In this document: positions 1 to 8,456 of the stretch, piece by piece
How positions within the stretch are numbered: the first letter of the stretch is position 1
Layout: the number at the start of each line of letters is the position of its first letter
Translations under genes and position numbers: made by a program
Assembly: GCF_013046825.1 (NCBI RefSeq)
Contig: NZ_CP053187.1
Location: forward strand, 1,415,501 to 1,479,500
Length of the DNA: 64,000 bases
Direction: 5' to 3'
DNA from: Turicibacter sanguinis
GTDB taxonomy: Bacteria; Bacillota_I; Bacilli_A; MOL361; Turicibacteraceae
The notes under the pieces: generated by a model
The model's database searches: none
What the model saw: only the letters and a program-made list of their open reading frames with translations
Told to the model about the DNA's origin: nothing

Positions 1-1272
1 GACCGTTTAATTGAAACATTAAAATCGATGCGAGATTTGGGAAATACGTTAATTGTGGTTGAACATGACGAAGATACAATGATGGCATGCGATTATTTAA
101 TCGATATTGGTCCTGGTGCAGGGATTCATGGTGGAGAGATTGTAGCCGCAGGTACCCCTGATGAAGTGATGAAGAATGATAAATCTATTACAGGACAATA
201 CTTAAGTGGAAAGAAACAGATTTTCCTTCCAAAAGAACGTCGAAAAGGAAATGGGAATTTTATTGAAGTCAAAGGTGCTTCTGAAAATAATTTAAAAAAT
301 ATTAACCTTTCAATTCCAATGGGTGTTATGAATGTTGTAACTGGAGTATCAGGGTCGGGGAAATCAACGTTAATTAATGATATCTTATATAAATCAATTG
401 CGACAAAATTATATCGTATGAAAGATAAGCCTGGCGCTCATAAAGAGATAAAAGGACTCGAATTTATTGAAAAAATTATTGATATTGATCAATCTCCTAT
501 TGGGAGAACGCCACGTTCTAATCCAGCAACGTATACGGGTGTGTTTGATGATATTCGAGATTTATTTGCGGCAACAAATGAAGCAAAAGTTCGAGGTTAT
601 CAAAAAGGACGTTTCTCTTTTAATGTGAAAGGTGGCCGTTGTGAAGCCTGTCGTGGCGATGGTTTACTAAAAATTGAGATGCACTTCTTGCCAGATGTTT
701 ATGTTCCTTGTGAAGTTTGTCATGGTAAACGATATAATCGTGAAACTTTGAGTGTCACGTATCGAGGGAAAAATATTGCCGATGTTTTAGAGATGACAGT
801 CGAAGATGCGTATCATTTCTTTGAACATCATCCCAAAATTGCTCGTAAATTGAAAACCTTATGCGATGTTGGATTAGGATATTTACAATTAGGACAACCA
901 GCCTCTACTTTATCAGGAGGAGAAGCACAACGTGTTAAATTAGCATCAGAGCTTCATCGTCGTATAACAGATAAAACGGTATATATATTGGATGAACCAA
1001 CAACCGGATTACATGTAGATGATGTCAGACGATTATTAAAGGTTCTTGAGAGAATGGTTGATGAAGGAGCTACTATTGTTATTATTGAACATAATTTAGA
1101 TGTGATTAAGATGGCAGATTATATTATTGATTTAGGTCCTGAAGGTGGTAATCGTGGAGGAACGATTGTTGCTAAAGGAACGCCAGAAGAAGTTGCTAAT
1201 GTAGAGGGGTCTTATACCGGTAAGTATTTGAAAAAAGTTTTAGAGCGAGATCGTCTAAGACAAAATAGATAG
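1..1272 (+). CDS. uvrA: UvrABC system protein A, C-terminal part (5' end outside window)
   Basis: Damage-recognition ATPase of nucleotide excision repair; it works as a dimer with UvrB on DNA. The reading frame is open from base 1, so the start lies upstream and only about 423 residues, the C-terminal part of a roughly 940-residue family, are present. Visible in order are the end of the first nucleotide-binding domain (VVEHDEDTM), the second Walker A (GVSGSGKST, about residue 115), a CxxC-x19-CxxC zinc module (CEAC and CEVC), the ABC signature [10 protein letters not shown] and Walker [12 protein letters not shown]. This combination of a zinc module inside a twin-ABC protein is diagnostic. 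A terminator follows at once, so uvrA ends its transcription unit. No defect is visible in this part. Confidence 0.97.
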   Translation, partial: DRLIETLKSMRDLGNTLIVVEHDEDTMMACDYLIDIGPGAGIHGGEIVAAGTPDEVMKNDKSITGQYLSGKKQIFLPKERRKGNGNFIEVKGASENNLKNINLSIPMGVMNVVTGVSGSGKSTLINDILYKSIATKLYRMKDKPGAHKEIKGLEFIEKIIDIDQSPIGRTPRSNPATYTGVFDDIRDLFAATNEAKVRGYQKGRFSFNVKGGRCEACRGDGLLKIEMHFLPDVYVPCEVCHGKRYNRETLSVTYRGKNIADVLEMTVEDAYHFFEHHPKIARKLKTLCDVGLGYLQLGQPASTLSGGEAQRVKLASELHRRITDKTVYILDEPTTGLHVDDVRRLLKVLERMVDEGATIVIIEHNLDVIKMADYIIDLGPEGGNRGGTIVAKGTPEEVANVEGSYTGKYLKKVLERDRLRQNR

Positions 1273-1280
1273 AAAATAAA

Positions 1281-1320
1281 AGAGAGCTTTTTCTTAAGGA
1301 AGAGGCTCTCTTTGTTTTTT
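1281..1320 (+). terminator. Intrinsic terminator after uvrA
   Basis: GAGAGC and GCTCTC arms around an A/T-rich loop are followed by a T-rich run. It separates uvrA from the next unit. Confidence 0.85.
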
Positions 1321-1482
1321 TAATTCATCTTAAAACGGTCGATAATGCGCATTTCAGACAAAGTGTTCTAGAAAAATCAGGAAAATCATCGAAAAACGAA
1401 CGAAATGTGTCCGAATCACTATACTTTTATGTTCTTTTTGTATAAAAAATGTATTAAACAAGAATTAGAAGCGGTGATAGTG

Positions 1483-1512
1483 TTGACCTTTTTTTTGACC
1501 TCGTGCTATGAT
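1483..1512 (+). promoter_or_regulatory. SigA-type promoter for the 3D/G5 protein
   Basis: TTGACC and TATGAT are separated by 18 bp. It lies about 130 bp upstream of the start codon, so the transcript has a long leader. The stretch 1321-1480 before it holds nothing I recognise. Confidence 0.7.
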
Positions 1513-1568
1513 AGGCGAGTCGTAAGCTCACGCTAGAAAGATTACTTGCTTGTTTATCGGACGTAAAG

Positions 1569-1635
1569 AAGGAGGTGAACTGTTGCTAAAATGAGCTTGG
1601 TGAATGATTATTCACTATAGTGTTTTAGGCAACAG
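1569..1635 (+). promoter_or_regulatory. Structured leader with two tiny upstream reading frames
   Basis: A strong Shine-Dalgarno (AAGGAGGTG, 1569-1577) is not placed for the main ATG at 1645. Seven bases after its GGAGG is TTG CTA AAA TGA (1583-1594). Its stop overlaps, as ATGA, a second frame encoding MSLVNDYSL (1591-1620). GTTGCTAAAA (1582-1591) can pair with TTTTAGGCAAC (1623-1633) around a GTGAAT/ATTCAC hairpin (1600-1615). The main start has no clear Shine-Dalgarno. Translation control by leader translation or folding is inferred. Confidence 0.45.
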
Positions 1636-1644
1636 GCGCATGAG

Positions 1645-2619
1645 ATGAAACGAGACCTAATTGCATTTATTACAGCTTTATGCGTAATAGTGGTTGGTAT
1701 CTACGCCGTCATGCAATCCAACTTGAAGGAAGTAAACATCAATGATAATGGAGAGCTAAGTACATTCACAACATATCAGCAAACCGTGGATGAGTTCTTA
1801 AAGGAACAAAAAATCAGAGTTGGAAATTTTGATGATATGAACGTGAGTTTTGATGATCGCGTTTATGATGGTATGGAAATTGATATTACAAGAGCACAAC
1901 CTGTCGTAATTAACGATGGGGGAATTAAAACTCTTGTTATGACAACGGAACCGACTGTCGATGATGTATTAAAAGCTCGTAGTATCGAGCTAAGTACAAA
2001 TGATGAAATTTCAGTTGCCAGAACTTCTCATGTAGAAGGTGATATGGAAATTGAAATTACCCGTGTTGAAAAAGAGTATGAATCTGTTTATGAAGAAATA
2101 AATTTAGATACTGAATATGTTTACACGGATGAACTTCCTAGTAATGAACAGGAAGTTTGGAATGAAGGAAGTCCAAAAGTAGTTGAGCACGTCTACGAAA
2201 AAGTTTATAAAAACGGAGATCACGTTGAACAAACTAAAGTAGCGACTAATGTAGTTGATGAAGGTCAACCACGCACAATTGCTGTTGGAACTGGAGCCAT
2301 TACTTCATTTGTTGCCAATATGACAGCATATGATGTTCAAAGTGCTGGTGGAGGTTCACGAGTAGCATGTAAGCCGTATACGGATGTTAGTAATACGATT
2401 TACTATAATGATAGTGAATACGGACAACTTCGTATCGTAGCCGCAGGGAAAGATTATCCTTGTGGAACAATTGTTGACATTGATGGAATCGGAAAAGCAA
2501 TCGTTCTTGACCGAGGAAGTGCTATCACTGGAAATGATTTAGATTTATTGGTCAATACCAACGCATGGGATTTTGGCCGCAAATACAAACAAACTAAAGT
2601 CCTCAGATTGGGCTGGTAA
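1645..2619 (+). CDS. Cell-wall protein with DUF348, G5 and 3D domains (YabE-like)
   Basis: A membrane-anchored exported protein probably acting on or in peptidoglycan, as expected for YabE/Rpf/stationary-phase survival relatives. Residues about 5-24 form an N-terminal membrane anchor. Two DUF348 ubiquitin-like repeats follow (about 40-140), then a G5-type segment (about 140-215), then a C-terminal 3D domain (about 225-324) containing the MTAYD start and the DRGSAITGNDLDLL end, which carries the conserved acidic residues. The 324-residue length is close to that of relatives. An in-frame stop at 1618-1620 leaves the ATG at 1645 as the first usable start. It has its own promoter at 1483 and an unusual leader. 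The exact hydrolytic activity is not known from sequence. Confidence 0.85.
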   Translation: MKRDLIAFITALCVIVVGIYAVMQSNLKEVNINDNGELSTFTTYQQTVDEFLKEQKIRVGNFDDMNVSFDDRVYDGMEIDITRAQPVVINDGGIKTLVMTTEPTVDDVLKARSIELSTNDEISVARTSHVEGDMEIEITRVEKEYESVYEEINLDTEYVYTDELPSNEQEVWNEGSPKVVEHVYEKVYKNGDHVEQTKVATNVVDEGQPRTIAVGTGAITSFVANMTAYDVQSAGGGSRVACKPYTDVSNTIYYNDSEYGQLRIVAAGKDYPCGTIVDIDGIGKAIVLDRGSAITGNDLDLLVNTNAWDFGRKYKQTKVLRLGW

Positions 2620-2625
2620 TCTTTC

Positions 2626-2760
2626 ATTTACGAGGCGTTATAGCCACTTAACAATTTTAATTGCTTGTAGAGGGATGGACAGTTAGTGAAAGTTCTTACG
2701 ACAATCAATATCAAGGTCATTAGCTGAAGCATTAAAATGGTCATAACGTGACGCGTAAAT
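2626..2760 (+). ncRNA. Candidate structured RNA closed by a long-range stem
   Basis: ATTTACG (2626-2632) pairs perfectly with CGTAAAT (2754-2760). Inside it, CGTTAT (2636-2641) pairs with ATAACG (2743-2748), and GCCA pairs with TGGT further in. About 90 bases are enclosed. An intrinsic terminator begins 8 bases later. It lies just downstream of the 3D protein gene and could be its 3' end or a separate RNA. I match it to no known class. Confidence 0.45.
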
Positions 2761-2767
2761 ATTCAAG

Positions 2768-2812
2768 AGTCTTCTAGATTTAACATGATTGTTAAAGCTA
2801 GAAGGCTTTTTT
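2768..2812 (+). terminator. Intrinsic terminator
   Basis: AGTCTTCTAG and CTAGAAGGCT arms are followed by TTTTTTATT. It ends the 3D-protein transcript, or the structured RNA just before it. Confidence 0.85.
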
Positions 2813-2860
2813 ATTATATTAAAAGCCCTAGAAACAAATTGACATGAATTGCTAAAAGTG

Positions 2861-2889
2861 TTGTGATACGTTTGAGTTATGATACAATA
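2861..2889 (+). promoter_or_regulatory. Probable promoter for yvlD
   Basis: TTGTGA and TACAAT are spaced 17 bp, ending 28 bp before the ATG of the yvlD-like gene. A TTGACA at 2839-2844 is an alternative -35 element with a poor partner. Confidence 0.45.
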
Positions 2890-2917
2890 ATATTGACTAG
2901 ACTTTGGAGGGAGTAGA

Positions 2918-3451
2918 ATGAATCGGAAAGAAAATCTTAATCAGTCTGATCGAGAAGTTATTGATGAAAATAAAGTAATTGAAAATCTCTTAAATGGGGA
3001 TGCTAAAAATGAAAAAAAACAATCGGGTAAAAATCGTTCAGGTACCGAAGTCATATATTCAAAACAAGTTGGGTGCTTTGATTTAAAGTCTATTTTAATT
3101 AATTTAATGATTTATACGATTGTTTTAATGGTGACAAGTGGATGGTTAGGTGGATTTTATTTAGGTAGCTTTTTAGATGCCTGTAACGCAGCCATTATAA
3201 TGTCTATCTTAAATATAATCTTAAAACCTATCTTAGTCCTTTTAACGCTCCCATTAACCATTATGACTTTTGGATTATTCTATGTTTTTGTTAATGGATT
3301 TCTGTTAGTTATAGCTGATTATTTAATGGGACCAAGTTTTGAGATTACATCATTTGGTGTTGCTGTATTAGCTTCTATTTTCATTTCATTATTAAGGATG
3401 GCAATTAACCATTACTTTTTAAAAGAAGATACAATAAAAGTGAAATTGTAA
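2918..3451 (+). CDS. yvlD: YvlD-like membrane protein (phage-holin 4 superfamily, PF04020 type)
   Basis: A small integral membrane protein of unknown role. Residues 1-60 are charged and hydrophilic. About residues 63-170 carry four hydrophobic segments with the family pattern of a conserved ILNxxLKP stretch (ILNIILKPILVLLTLP) and LFxxFVNGF. The family name comes from similarity to phage holins, and the cellular genes are not prophage genes. The start has a strong GGAGGGAG Shine-Dalgarno. In Bacillus subtilis yvlD lies directly before hprK, and the same order here supports the name. The charged N-terminal extension of about 55 residues is longer than usual for the family. Whether it is cotranscribed with hprK, 82 bp away, is unclear; no terminator is seen between them. 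Confidence 0.8.
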   Translation: MNRKENLNQSDREVIDENKVIENLLNGDAKNEKKQSGKNRSGTEVIYSKQVGCFDLKSILINLMIYTIVLMVTSGWLGGFYLGSFLDACNAAIIMSILNIILKPILVLLTLPLTIMTFGLFYVFVNGFLLVIADYLMGPSFEITSFGVAVLASIFISLLRMAINHYFLKEDTIKVKL

Positions 3452-3533
3452 TCAAAACTAAAGATAAGTCGTTTTCTAAACGATAGCTCATAAAGATGAA
3501 TAAAATTCATTAAAATTATTTGGTGGTGATAGG

Positions 3534-4472
3534 ATGAATGTCGTAACAGTTGCAGATTTAGTTCAAGAATTAAAATTAGAAGTAATCACGAAAGAGATTT
3601 CATTAGATCGTAAAATTACAGAACAAATGATTTCACGTCCTGGAATGGAGCTTGCGGGTGTTATAGAATATTTTAGAGACAGTGCAAAACGCCGTGTTCA
3701 AATTATTGGAACAAAAGAATGGTTATATCTTCAAACATTAGATTCACAAACTCGAAAAGAAAGAGCTCGTGTTTTATTCACAGAAGATACCCCAGTTATT
3801 ATTTTCTCTAAAAACTTTGAAATTCCAGAAGAAATGATGGAGTTAGCAAATGAAACGCAAGTGCCGATGTTAAGAAGTCAAAAAGAAACAACTGTTTTAT
3901 TTACATCAATTTCAAATTATTTAGAGGAAGCTTTATCTCCAATTGAATCAGTACATGGGGTACTTGTTGACGTCAATGGGATTGGAGTTTTAATTACCGG
4001 AAAAAGTAGTATCGGGAAAAGTGAGACAGCTTTAGAATTAATTCACCGTGGTCATCAATTGATTGCCGATGATCGAGTAGATATTTATGAAAAAGAACCA
4101 GGATTAGTTGTAGGACGAGCGCCAGAATTATTACAACAATTTATTGAAGTTCGTGGGATTGGGATTATCAACGTGGTTGAAATGTTTGGTGCCCGTGCGT
4201 ATCGTCATAAAAAACGCGTGACATTAATGATCGAATTAGAAGATTGGAATAATGAAAAAATTTATAATCGAATTGGATTATCAGATGAAACGACTCGATT
4301 ATTCAATACAGACATTACGAAAATTACAATTCCTGTTCGTCCAGGACGTAGTATTGCCTCTTTAATTGAAGTAGCTGCGATGAACCATCGATTAAAAGTT
4401 ATGGGGTATAACGCAGCAGAAGCTTTCACAAATCAATTAAATAGCTATATTCAAAATAAAAATAATCAATAA
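3534..4472 (+). CDS. hprK: HPr kinase/phosphorylase
   Basis: A cytoplasmic bifunctional enzyme that phosphorylates and dephosphorylates HPr on Ser46, setting CcpA-dependent catabolite repression. The N-terminal domain is about residues 1-130. The kinase domain follows, with conserved His141 (HGVLV), the P-loop GKSSIGKSE at 156-164, the ADDRVDI metal/base region near 178-184 and the HprK signature EVRGIGIIN at 205-213. The length of 312 residues is typical. The start follows TTTGGTGGTGATAGG. It heads the hprK-lgt-ppaX-trxB cluster. Its presence means Ser-P-HPr/CcpA control should operate here; possible weak cre-like half sites lie before gpmI and eno. Confidence 0.97.
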   Translation: MNVVTVADLVQELKLEVITKEISLDRKITEQMISRPGMELAGVIEYFRDSAKRRVQIIGTKEWLYLQTLDSQTRKERARVLFTEDTPVIIFSKNFEIPEEMMELANETQVPMLRSQKETTVLFTSISNYLEEALSPIESVHGVLVDVNGIGVLITGKSSIGKSETALELIHRGHQLIADDRVDIYEKEPGLVVGRAPELLQQFIEVRGIGIINVVEMFGARAYRHKKRVTLMIELEDWNNEKIYNRIGLSDETTRLFNTDITKITIPVRPGRSIASLIEVAAMNHRLKVMGYNAAEAFTNQLNSYIQNKNNQ

Positions 4473-4527
4473 ATGATTTAGAGGTGAGGACGTGCAGCCT
4501 CACTTTTCATGTAATAAGGAGGATAAT

Positions 4528-5382
4528 ATGGATCACTCAGCAATTGAACCGTTAAATCGTGTATTTTTACAATTGGGGCCCATTACTATTTATTGGTATG
4601 CAGTTTTGATTATGTCAGGGGTCGCAATCGGACTTTATCTTGCCATTCGTGAAGGGAAACGTATGGGGATTAAACCAGAATTCTTTTATGATTTAGTGAC
4701 ATTTGGCTTACCAATCGCTATTATTGGAGCTCGTATTTATTACGTCGCTTTTTCTTGGGATTATTACTCTGTCCATCCTGAGGATATTATTAAAATTTGG
4801 CAGGGAGGGATTGCAATTCATGGTGCAATTATAGCATCTGTTATTTTTGGATACTTCTTCTGTAAACGAAAAAATATTTCACTGTGGCTTATCACAGATA
4901 TTGCAGCTGTCAGTTTCTTTATTGCTCAAGCGATTGGACGTTGGGGGAATTTTATGAATCAAGAGGCGCATGGTGGAGTTGTTCCAGGTGCAACACTTGA
5001 TGCTCAACGAGAATTTTTGCATTCATTATTCATCCCAGATTTTGTGATCAATAATATGTATATTAACGGGGCATATTATCATCCAACTTTCCTATATGAA
5101 TCACTTTGGAATGTGATTGGATTTTTAATTGCAATCTTTATCTTACGAAAACTAAGTAAATTATTAGTTGGAGAAATTGCAGCCTTTTATGCTATTTGGT
5201 ATTCAATTGGTCGTTACTTTGTTGAAGGAATGAGAACGGATAGTTTGATGTTAACGGATACGATTCGTATGGCTCAATTTATTTCAATCATCACAGTTAT
5301 AGCTGTTTTAATTGTTGTTGTTGCAAGACGTGTAATGAAAAAGAATTTGGTCACATATCGTAGTTTCTATTTAAAAAACTAA
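4528..5382 (+). CDS. lgt: Prolipoprotein diacylglyceryl transferase
   Basis: A membrane enzyme that moves diacylglycerol from phosphatidylglycerol to the lipobox cysteine of prolipoproteins. Clear substrates in this window are the lipoproteins at 24922, 30187, 34491 and 50359. It has seven hydrophobic segments. The catalytic-region motif IHGAI lies near residue 92, followed by GRWGNFMNQEAHG (the Lgt signature, near 140), YHPTFLYES and GRYFVEGMRTDSL. I place the start at 4528, after AAGGAGG. An open frame runs back to 4492 but adds 12 residues without family resemblance or a ribosome site. At 284 residues it has normal size. The hprK-lgt neighbourhood is conserved in Bacilli. Confidence 0.97.
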   Translation: MDHSAIEPLNRVFLQLGPITIYWYAVLIMSGVAIGLYLAIREGKRMGIKPEFFYDLVTFGLPIAIIGARIYYVAFSWDYYSVHPEDIIKIWQGGIAIHGAIIASVIFGYFFCKRKNISLWLITDIAAVSFFIAQAIGRWGNFMNQEAHGGVVPGATLDAQREFLHSLFIPDFVINNMYINGAYYHPTFLYESLWNVIGFLIAIFILRKLSKLLVGEIAAFYAIWYSIGRYFVEGMRTDSLMLTDTIRMAQFISIITVIAVLIVVVARRVMKKNLVTYRSFYLKN

Positions 5383-5397
5383 AAGGAGTCTAGACTC

Positions 5398-6048
5398 ATG
5401 ATTAAAGCTGTATTATTTGATTTAGATGGAACTCTATTAAATACAAATGATTTAATCATTAAATCATTTACAGACACATTTAAACACTATTATCCGAACC
5501 GTGAATTCACATATGAAGAAATTATCGACTGTATTGGTCCAACACTCGAACAAACAGCGATGAAATATTATCCACAAAACATTTCGGAAATGGTTGAGAT
5601 GTATCGTCATCATTATGTGTTAAATCATGATGGATTAATTAAAATCTATCCTGGAATCGAAGAAATGCTTAAAGCTTTAAAAGCTTTAGGATTAAGATTA
5701 GTCATCGTCACATCTAAAAAACGTGATATGACGTTAAAGGCAATGAAACATACAAATATTTTAGATTATTTTGATTATATTATTTCATCAGATGAAGTCA
5801 CGCAACCTAAACCCCATCAAGAACCGATTGAATTAGCATTAAAAAAGCTAAATCTTTTAAAAGATGAAGTTATAATGGTGGGTGACAATTCACACGATAT
5901 TGAGTGTGCAAATCATGCATCAGTCAAAAGTATTGCAGTCGGTTGGGCATTAAAAGGTGCAGATTATTTGCGAGGGTTTAATCCGACTTATATAATTAAT
6001 ACTGCTGATGAACTAGTAGAAATTATTAAAAAGGAAGGTGTTCAATAA
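5398..6048 (+). CDS. ppaX: HAD-superfamily phosphatase, PpaX-like
   Basis: Predicted pyrophosphatase/phosphatase of the HAD family. PpaX hydrolyses the pyrophosphate released when HPrK dephosphorylates Ser-P-HPr. Motif I is DLDGTLLNT (residues 8-16) with nucleophile Asp8, motif II is VTSKK near 104, and motif IV is [10 protein letters not shown] near 160. The cap domain is the helical C1 type. The length of 216 residues equals that of B. subtilis PpaX. The gene lies 15 bp after lgt and its stop overlaps the trxB start by one base, so coupled translation is likely. From sequence alone it could also be a phosphoglycolate-phosphatase-like enzyme; the hprK-lgt context favours PpaX. Confidence 0.85.
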   Translation: MIKAVLFDLDGTLLNTNDLIIKSFTDTFKHYYPNREFTYEEIIDCIGPTLEQTAMKYYPQNISEMVEMYRHHYVLNHDGLIKIYPGIEEMLKALKALGLRLVIVTSKKRDMTLKAMKHTNILDYFDYIISSDEVTQPKPHQEPIELALKKLNLLKDEVIMVGDNSHDIECANHASVKSIAVGWALKGADYLRGFNPTYIINTADELVEIIKKEGVQ

Positions 6049-6977
6049 TGGAAAAAGTATATGATGTTGCGATTATCGGAGCAGGGCCTGCTGGAATGAC
6101 AGCTGCAATTTATGCAGCACGTGCGAGTCTTTCTGTTGTTATGATCGAACGCGGAGCTCCAGGTGGACAAATGGTTAATACATTCGAAATTGAAAATTAT
6201 ACAGGATTTGAAAAGATTTCTGGGCCTGATTTATCAATGAAAATGTTTGAACATTCTCAAGCAGCAGGAGCTGAATATGCATATGGTTACGTTGAAAATG
6301 TAACAATTGCGGAGGATGGAACAAAAGTTATCGATTGTGGAGATCATAAAGTTTACGCTAAAACAATTATCGTAGCAACAGGAACCAAACACCGTTTATT
6401 AAATGTACCAGGTGAACAACAATTATCAGGACGTGGAATTTCATGGTGTGCTGTTTGTGATGGAGCATTCTTTAAAGGGAAAAAAGTTGCAGTTATCGGT
6501 GGTGGAGATTCTGCAATCGAAGAAGCTATCTATTTAGCTGGATTAGTTGAGAAAGTAACGGTTATTCATCGTCGTGATGAATTACGTGCTCAAAAAATTC
6601 TTCAGCAACGTGCTTTTGCTGATGAAAAAATCGAATTTGTTTGGGATTCAACAGTAGAATCATTTGAAGAAGCTGATGGAAAATTAGGTGCCGTAAAAGT
6701 TAAAAATGTGAAAACAGGTGAAGTATCAACAGTTGAGGTAGCGGGAGCATTCATCTATATCGGATTAGATCCAATTACGGAGATGGTAAAAGATCTAGGA
6801 ATTACAGATGAATCAGGGTATGTAGTCGTTGATCACGCCATGATGACGAAGATTCCAGGTGTCTTTGCAGCGGGAGATGTTATTAGTAAAGAATTACGCC
6901 AAGTTGTCACAGCAGTTAACGATGGAGCAATCGCTGCACAATCTGCCTTTAAATACATTGAAACAAATTTACGTTAA
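6048..6977 (+). CDS. trxB: Thioredoxin reductase
   Basis: NADPH-dependent flavoenzyme that reduces thioredoxin in the cytoplasm. The N-terminal FAD-binding motif is GAGPAG (residues 11-16), the redox-active dithiol is CAVC within WCAVCDG near 135, and the NADPH motif is [10 protein letters not shown] near 152. The C-terminal FAD motif GVFAAGDV lies near 276. The length of 309 residues is standard for the low-molecular-weight bacterial type. The gene overlaps ppaX by one base and is followed by a strong terminator, so it closes the hprK cluster. Confidence 0.96.
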   Translation: MEKVYDVAIIGAGPAGMTAAIYAARASLSVVMIERGAPGGQMVNTFEIENYTGFEKISGPDLSMKMFEHSQAAGAEYAYGYVENVTIAEDGTKVIDCGDHKVYAKTIIVATGTKHRLLNVPGEQQLSGRGISWCAVCDGAFFKGKKVAVIGGGDSAIEEAIYLAGLVEKVTVIHRRDELRAQKILQQRAFADEKIEFVWDSTVESFEEADGKLGAVKVKNVKTGEVSTVEVAGAFIYIGLDPITEMVKDLGITDESGYVVVDHAMMTKIPGVFAAGDVISKELRQVVTAVNDGAIAAQSAFKYIETNLR

Positions 6978-7013
6978 TTAACGAATGAACTCTCGTTTCG
7001 TTTAATATATTTA

Positions 7014-7045
7014 AAAAGAAAACTTTAATTAAGTTTTCTTTTTTT
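7014..7045 (+). terminator. Intrinsic terminator after trxB
   Basis: AGAAAACTT and AAGTTTTCT arms with a TAATT loop are followed by TTTTTT. Confidence 0.9.
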
Positions 7046-7068
7046 ATGCAATTGAAAGGATGAGAGAG

Positions 7069-7884
7069 ATGGATTTACTTATGGATGCTTTCTTGGATAC
7101 GGCTAAAGTTTGGCCACTTTTGTATATAGTGTACGCTATATTTGAATGGGTGGAACATAAGCAAATAAATTTATGTGCAAAGAAAGAATTAGGTCCAATC
7201 GCTGGAGCTTTAAGTGGATGTATTCCACAGTGTGGGGCATCGATTGCAGCATCGTCTTTATACTCAGGACGTGTGATTACATTAGGAACTTTGCTAGCAG
7301 TTTTTATCGCCACATCGGATGAGGCGATTCCATTGATGTTTACTCATGTTAATCAGTGGAAAATGATTGCGTTATTAGTCATAATAAAAGTGATTTATGC
7401 AAGTTTTGTTGGAATTCTAATTGATTTATTATGGAGAGGAGAAAGATCAGAATTATCCACAGTTTCTAGATACGAGTATCAAAAGGAGAAATCAATTTTT
7501 ATAGAGGCATTTGAACGTTCAGTGAAGGTGCTAGTCTTTTTATTTATCATGACGTTTTTGATTAACTTGGTTATTTCCTGGATTGGAGAAGACACATTGG
7601 CACGGGTATTAATGACAACCTCTTATAGACAACCTTTTTTAGCAGCGCTCATCGGATTAATTCCTAACTGTGCAGCATCTGTTTTATTAACTGATCTTTA
7701 TTTAAAAGGCATGATTACCTTTGGTTCTTTGTTAGCAGGACTTTGTACAGGTGTGGGGGCAGGATTGTTAACCTTATTTAAAATGAATAAGTTACTTAAA
7801 GAAAATTTAGTGATTATTGGATTACTTTACTTTTTTGGAGTTCTCATCGGATTGACTTTCCATATACTGATTATTGGAATTTAA
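7069..7884 (+). CDS. Putative metal/metalloid exporter membrane protein (ArsP_2 / PF11449 type)
   Basis: An integral membrane protein of about 271 residues with roughly eight hydrophobic segments. It resembles the family annotated as putative manganese transporter or arsenic efflux protein. Two internal half-repeats each carry a Cys-containing turn, GCIPQCGASIAAS near residue 52 and LIPNCAASVLLTDLY near 200, consistent with a duplicated transporter fold. I choose the ATG at 7069 because AAAGGATG sits nine bases before it, while the ATG at 7060 abuts the ribosome site. It is transcribed alone between a terminator and the nudix-rapZ cluster. The substrate is not determined by sequence. Confidence 0.7.
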   Translation: MDLLMDAFLDTAKVWPLLYIVYAIFEWVEHKQINLCAKKELGPIAGALSGCIPQCGASIAASSLYSGRVITLGTLLAVFIATSDEAIPLMFTHVNQWKMIALLVIIKVIYASFVGILIDLLWRGERSELSTVSRYEYQKEKSIFIEAFERSVKVLVFLFIMTFLINLVISWIGEDTLARVLMTTSYRQPFLAALIGLIPNCAASVLLTDLYLKGMITFGSLLAGLCTGVGAGLLTLFKMNKLLKENLVIIGLLYFFGVLIGLTFHILIIGI

Positions 7885-7961
7885 AAATTGACGATGTTAG
7901 TCAGTTTTTTCTATTTTGCTATTTATATGATATAATAAGGAGTAATGAAGGAGGCTAACGA

Positions 7962-8417
7962 ATGAGAGTTGTTCATAGTTTATTAGTGCAAGATGATCAA
8001 ATTCTTCTTTTGTTTAAACCTAGTCGCCAAAAATGGTTTTTACCAGGTGGGAAAGCTGAGTTTGGGGAGAATATTATTCAAACTGGGCTACGTGAGTTTT
8101 ATGAAGAAACAGGCCTACAATTGAAGCACGCAAAATTAGGTGCTATTACAACGGTTGTAGTTGAAGAAGAATTAGAAAAAAAAGAGTGGATGTTATATAC
8201 CGTTAAAGCAACGGATTCAACTGGTGAATTAATTGAGGAAAACCGTGAAGGTTCATTAGCGTGGCATTCCCTTAAAGAAGTTGATGAATTACCGATGTTT
8301 GAAGGTGATCGTTTTATTATTAAGAAATTATTAGAGTCAGATCTGCCTATCGTTTCAACTCAAATTTATACACCAACATATGAGTTAATTGAACTGATTC
8401 AAAATACAGATGAATAA
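7962..8417 (+). CDS. yvcI: Nudix hydrolase, YvcI-like
   Basis: A cytoplasmic Nudix-fold pyrophosphohydrolase that probably cleaves a nucleoside diphosphate derivative. The complete Nudix box runs over GGKAEFGENIIQTGLREFYE then ETGLQL (residues about 30-55), with the metal-binding REFYEETG. The length of 151 residues is normal. The start follows AAGGAGG. In B. subtilis the gene before rapZ (yvcJ) is the Nudix gene yvcI, so position and family agree. The physiological substrate is unknown. Confidence 0.9.
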   Translation: MRVVHSLLVQDDQILLLFKPSRQKWFLPGGKAEFGENIIQTGLREFYEETGLQLKHAKLGAITTVVVEEELEKKEWMLYTVKATDSTGELIEENREGSLAWHSLKEVDELPMFEGDRFIIKKLLESDLPIVSTQIYTPTYELIELIQNTDE

Positions 8418-8456
8418 TATTAAAAAGTGATAATAGAGTGAAAGAAGGGTGTCATA

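Noticed and set aside
2918-3451. Phage holin as evidence of a prophage
   Set aside because: PF04020 proteins are chromosomal (yvlD) and this one sits in the conserved yvlD-hprK order; no other phage genes are near.
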